From assembly GCA_023429855.1 (NCBI GenBank), contig JAEZDB010000482.1:1-12139 (forward strand): a stretch of DNA of 12,139 nucleotides, written 5' to 3'. The number at the start of each line of letters is the position of its first letter. Positions within the stretch are counted from its first letter, which is position 1. The position numbers were made by a program, and so were the translations under genes. This stretch comes from Actinomycetes bacterium. GTDB taxonomy: Bacteria > Actinomycetota > Thermoleophilia > Solirubrobacterales > Solirubrobacteraceae. The notes beneath the pieces are model-generated. The model made no database searches. It saw only the letters and a program-made list of their open reading frames with translations, and was not told the DNA's origin. This document shows positions 9,982 through 12,139 of this stretch, in pieces.

Positions 9982-12139
9982 ATGCGACCTCAGATGACGT
10001 CTTCCCCCCGCCGTCAGCGCATGCAGCGCCTCCGAGGCGACCGCCTCCCCGACCCCGGAGCGGGGCTAGCCATCTTGGAACGCCGCGACGTGGCCTTCGT
10101 GCCGCTGATGGCGATCTGCGTCGGGGCGTTTGCGCTCGCGCTGAGCGAAGGGCTGCGTCCGCCGGCGCGGCCTTGGGCGCCGTGGGCCGACGAGTTGATC
10201 GTGATCGCGTCGATCGCGTTCGGCGTGGTGGCCGCCGTCGGCGCGCTGCTGCAAGACACCGCCGGCGCCGAGCGGCGCCGCGGCCGCTTCACGATCTACC
10301 TCGCATGGACGGCGTTCCTGCTCGGGTCGCTGTCGGTGACCGCGGCGCTCGACTGCGGACTCGCGTCGGTCTCCTACACGGCGGTCATCCTCGTGATGCC
10401 CTACGTCGGCCTCGTCTTCCCGCGCAAGTGGTCGCGCATCACCCTCGGGGCGGTGGTGGCGTCGATGCCGATCATCCACCTGATCCGGCCCGACGCCGAC
10501 CTGATCGAGGTGGCCTCGACGATGACGCTGGCCGTCTCCGGCTGGTTTGTCGGCCTGATTCCGCGGCTGGGGCACTACCGCGCGTCACGGCAGGCGCTAT
10601 TGCTGTCGCGCAGCGACGTGCTGACCGGCACGCTCAACCGCCGAGGCTTTTTCGAGCACACCGACTGGGCGCTCGACCAGGCCCGTGCCGCCGAGCGGCC
10701 GGTGGCGCTGCTCGTGATCGACCTCAACGGCTTCAAGCTGATCAACGACGCGCAGGGCCATGCTGCGGGCGACGAGCTGCTGGCCTGGGTCGGCCGCCAA
10801 GTCCCCGAGTACCTGCCCGAGGGCGCGGCGTTCGGCCGGCTCGGCGGCGACGAGTTCGCGGTCTTCGTGTCAGACGCGACCGCCGAGGAGACGGTCGCGC
10901 TCGGCGAACGGCTGAACGGGGTGCTGGCCGAGCGGGTCGGCGGGTCGATCGGCGTGGCCACCTGCCCGCACGCCCTGGCCGGTACCGACGACCTGCTGCG
11001 CGACGCCGACCTTGCGCTCTACGCCGCAAAGGCCGACCCCGCGCAGCGCGTGCAGCATCGCGAGGTGCTTACCGACGAACGCCACGCCCGTCGCCGCCTG
11101 GCGGCCGCTGCGCCCGTCGCTGCGCCGCCGGTGTCGTACGAGCGTCTGCGGCGCCGCGGGGTGCAGGCGCTCGCCACCGACCCGAGCACGTTCGACGGGA
11201 TCTGGGTGCTCGCGGGGTTCACGACGATCGCGCTCGCCGGCGCGACCTTCGTCGCTAGCACCATCGCGGGCGGTGGCGACTCGCTCTACCAGCTGCTGAT
11301 CATCTACCTCGGCGTGCCGTGGGTTCTGGCGAACCTCGCCGCCGGGGCGTACTTCAGCCGCCATACGCACCACATGGGCGAGCCCAACGCGGGCGTGGTC
11401 TGGTTCTCCGCGCTCAGCGTCGGTCTCGGCGTGGGCACCGCCGCGCTGTCGACCGGCGACGGGGCTGCATCGCCGATCCTCGCTGGGCTCTATCTGAAGG
11501 TGCTGTTCGACGCTTCGACGTTTGAACGCCGCCAGGCGCAGCAGACCGCCGGCGCGATCTTCGTCTGCTGGGCGCTCGTGCTGCTGCTCGGCCCGAGCTC
11601 GTCGCTGTGGGCGGCGCCGTTTGAGCTGGCGCTGTTTGGCGGGGCGTTCGCGATCGGCTCGATCGGCCATGCGGCGTTCGGTGAGGCGACGGCCGCGCGG
11701 ATGACGCTCGCCAACACCGACCCGCTCACGGGCCTGCTGAACCGCCGCGGGTTCGTGCGCCGGGCCGAGCGCGCGCTAGCGGCGACGTCGGAGCGGACAG
11801 GTCGCCTCGCGGTGATCGCCCTCGACCTCGACGGGTTCAAGCAGATCAACGACACGCAAGGCCACGCGGTGGGCGACCGGCTCCTGCAGGCCGTCGCGAG
11901 CGTCGCGACCGACACGCTCCAAGGTGCCGAGGCGGTCGGCCGGTTCGGCGGCGACGAGTTCGTGGCGGCGTTTCGCGTCGACTCGCGCGACCACCTCGAT
12001 GCCGTGGTCGGAACGCTCGACGCACGCCTCGCGGTCGTCACCGCCGGCTCCGTCGGCGGGGCGCTCCAAGGCCCCGACGGCGACGACCTTGACGCGCTGC
12101 TCGGCGTGGCCGACGCCCGCGCCTACGCGGTCAAGGCCG
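9982..12139 (+). CDS. Membrane diguanylate cyclase with two (6 TM + GGDEF) modules, 3'-truncated
   Basis: One frame is open from 9943 to the window end, giving at least 719 residues from ATG 9982. Module 1: six probable membrane helices (about 38-57, 72-93, 104-123, 128-147, 154-168, 176-193), then a GGDEF domain from 'LTGTLNRRGF' (L214) with G288-GDE-F292. Module 2: again about six helices (407-427, 436-457, 472-490, 495-510, 521-537, 543-567), then 'LTGLLNRRGF' (L582) and G656-GDE-F660, cut off near its end. Both domains keep 'DLNGFK.IND' or 'DLDGFK.IND', so both may make cyclic di-GMP; neither has the RxxD inhibitory site at its usual place. Even helix numbers keep both domains in the cytoplasm. 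The start is uncertain: ATGs at 9982, 9994 and 10021 and TTG 10075 all precede helix 1 and none has a good ribosome binding site. AGGAG at 9953-9957 is too far upstream. Confidence 0.85.
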   Translation, partial: MRPQMTSSPRRQRMQRLRGDRLPDPGAGLAILERRDVAFVPLMAICVGAFALALSEGLRPPARPWAPWADELIVIASIAFGVVAAVGALLQDTAGAERRRGRFTIYLAWTAFLLGSLSVTAALDCGLASVSYTAVILVMPYVGLVFPRKWSRITLGAVVASMPIIHLIRPDADLIEVASTMTLAVSGWFVGLIPRLGHYRASRQALLLSRSDVLTGTLNRRGFFEHTDWALDQARAAERPVALLVIDLNGFKLINDAQGHAAGDELLAWVGRQVPEYLPEGAAFGRLGGDEFAVFVSDATAEETVALGERLNGVLAERVGGSIGVATCPHALAGTDDLLRDADLALYAAKADPAQRVQHREVLTDERHARRRLAAAAPVAAPPVSYERLRRRGVQALATDPSTFDGIWVLAGFTTIALAGATFVASTIAGGGDSLYQLLIIYLGVPWVLANLAAGAYFSRHTHHMGEPNAGVVWFSALSVGLGVGTAALSTGDGAASPILAGLYLKVLFDASTFERRQAQQTAGAIFVCWALVLLLGPSSSLWAAPFELALFGGAFAIGSIGHAAFGEATAARMTLANTDPLTGLLNRRGFVRRAERALAATSERTGRLAVIALDLDGFKQINDTQGHAVGDRLLQAVASVATDTLQGAEAVGRFGGDEFVAAFRVDSRDHLDAVVGTLDARLAVVTAGSVGGALQGPDGDDLDALLGVADARAYAVKA

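Noticed and set aside
10173..11258. Plus-strand ORF of 361 codons inside the GGDEF gene
   Set aside because: It is in a different frame from the GGDEF motifs and is Arg/Ala-rich. The true frame has no stop before the window edge.

Overview
The window is about 70% GC, with strongly GC-biased third codon positions. The protein types suggest a high-GC actinobacterium: a proline-rich secreted protein with an Ig-like tail, a receiver/flavoprotein fusion, and a short UBP zinc-finger protein. I would guess Thermoleophilia/Solirubrobacterales; this lineage is an inference, not a match. There are eleven protein-coding genes (the first and last run off the edges) plus one short gene remnant. I see no rRNA, tRNA, CRISPR array, integrase or transposase. 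No gene-free stretch exceeds about 200 bases.

Region by region: (1) 2-388 (+), the 3' end of a secreted-type protein. (2) 470-3973 (+), a tight three-gene signalling operon: a receiver domain fused to a thioredoxin-reductase-like flavoprotein without its redox cysteines, a soluble Crp-like sensor histidine kinase overlapping it by 8 nt, and a 104-residue UBP-type zinc finger. (3) 3978-4562 (-), an HD-domain hydrolase, convergent with the zinc-finger gene and 4 nt from it. (4) 4573-5994, what looks like an insertion between the HD gene and a spermidine-synthase-like gene. It holds an AAA_14/DUF4143 ATPase (-), four copies of AGGGGCAA spaced exactly 23 bp apart over its promoter, and a second diverged copy of the last ~12 codons of the synthase gene. 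(5) 5995-6804 (-), the spermidine-synthase-like protein. (6) 6847-7716 (-), a secreted SGNH/GDSL esterase with a good promoter and a structured 5' leader. (7) 7918-8733 (-) and 8878-9465 (+), an alpha/beta hydrolase and a TetR-family regulator, divergent, with two matching operator-like sites between them. (8) 9534-9911 (+), a small cupin. (9) 9982 to the window end (+), a large membrane protein with two GGDEF domains, each preceded by about six membrane segments.

Promoters: six genes have a TAnnnT -10 box (TATCGT, TAGGCT, TAGGGT or TACCGT) whose predicted transcription start falls 0 to 2 nt from the start codon, which points to leaderless mRNAs. Two genes (esterase, alpha/beta hydrolase) instead have -35/-10 pairs with 17-18 bp spacers and real leaders. 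These boxes were used to choose several start codons.

Most notable: the ATPase plus 23-bp repeat array apparently inserted into a former synthase-HD operon; the receiver-flavoprotein/kinase/zinc-finger operon; the TetR operators; and the duplicated membrane-GGDEF architecture.
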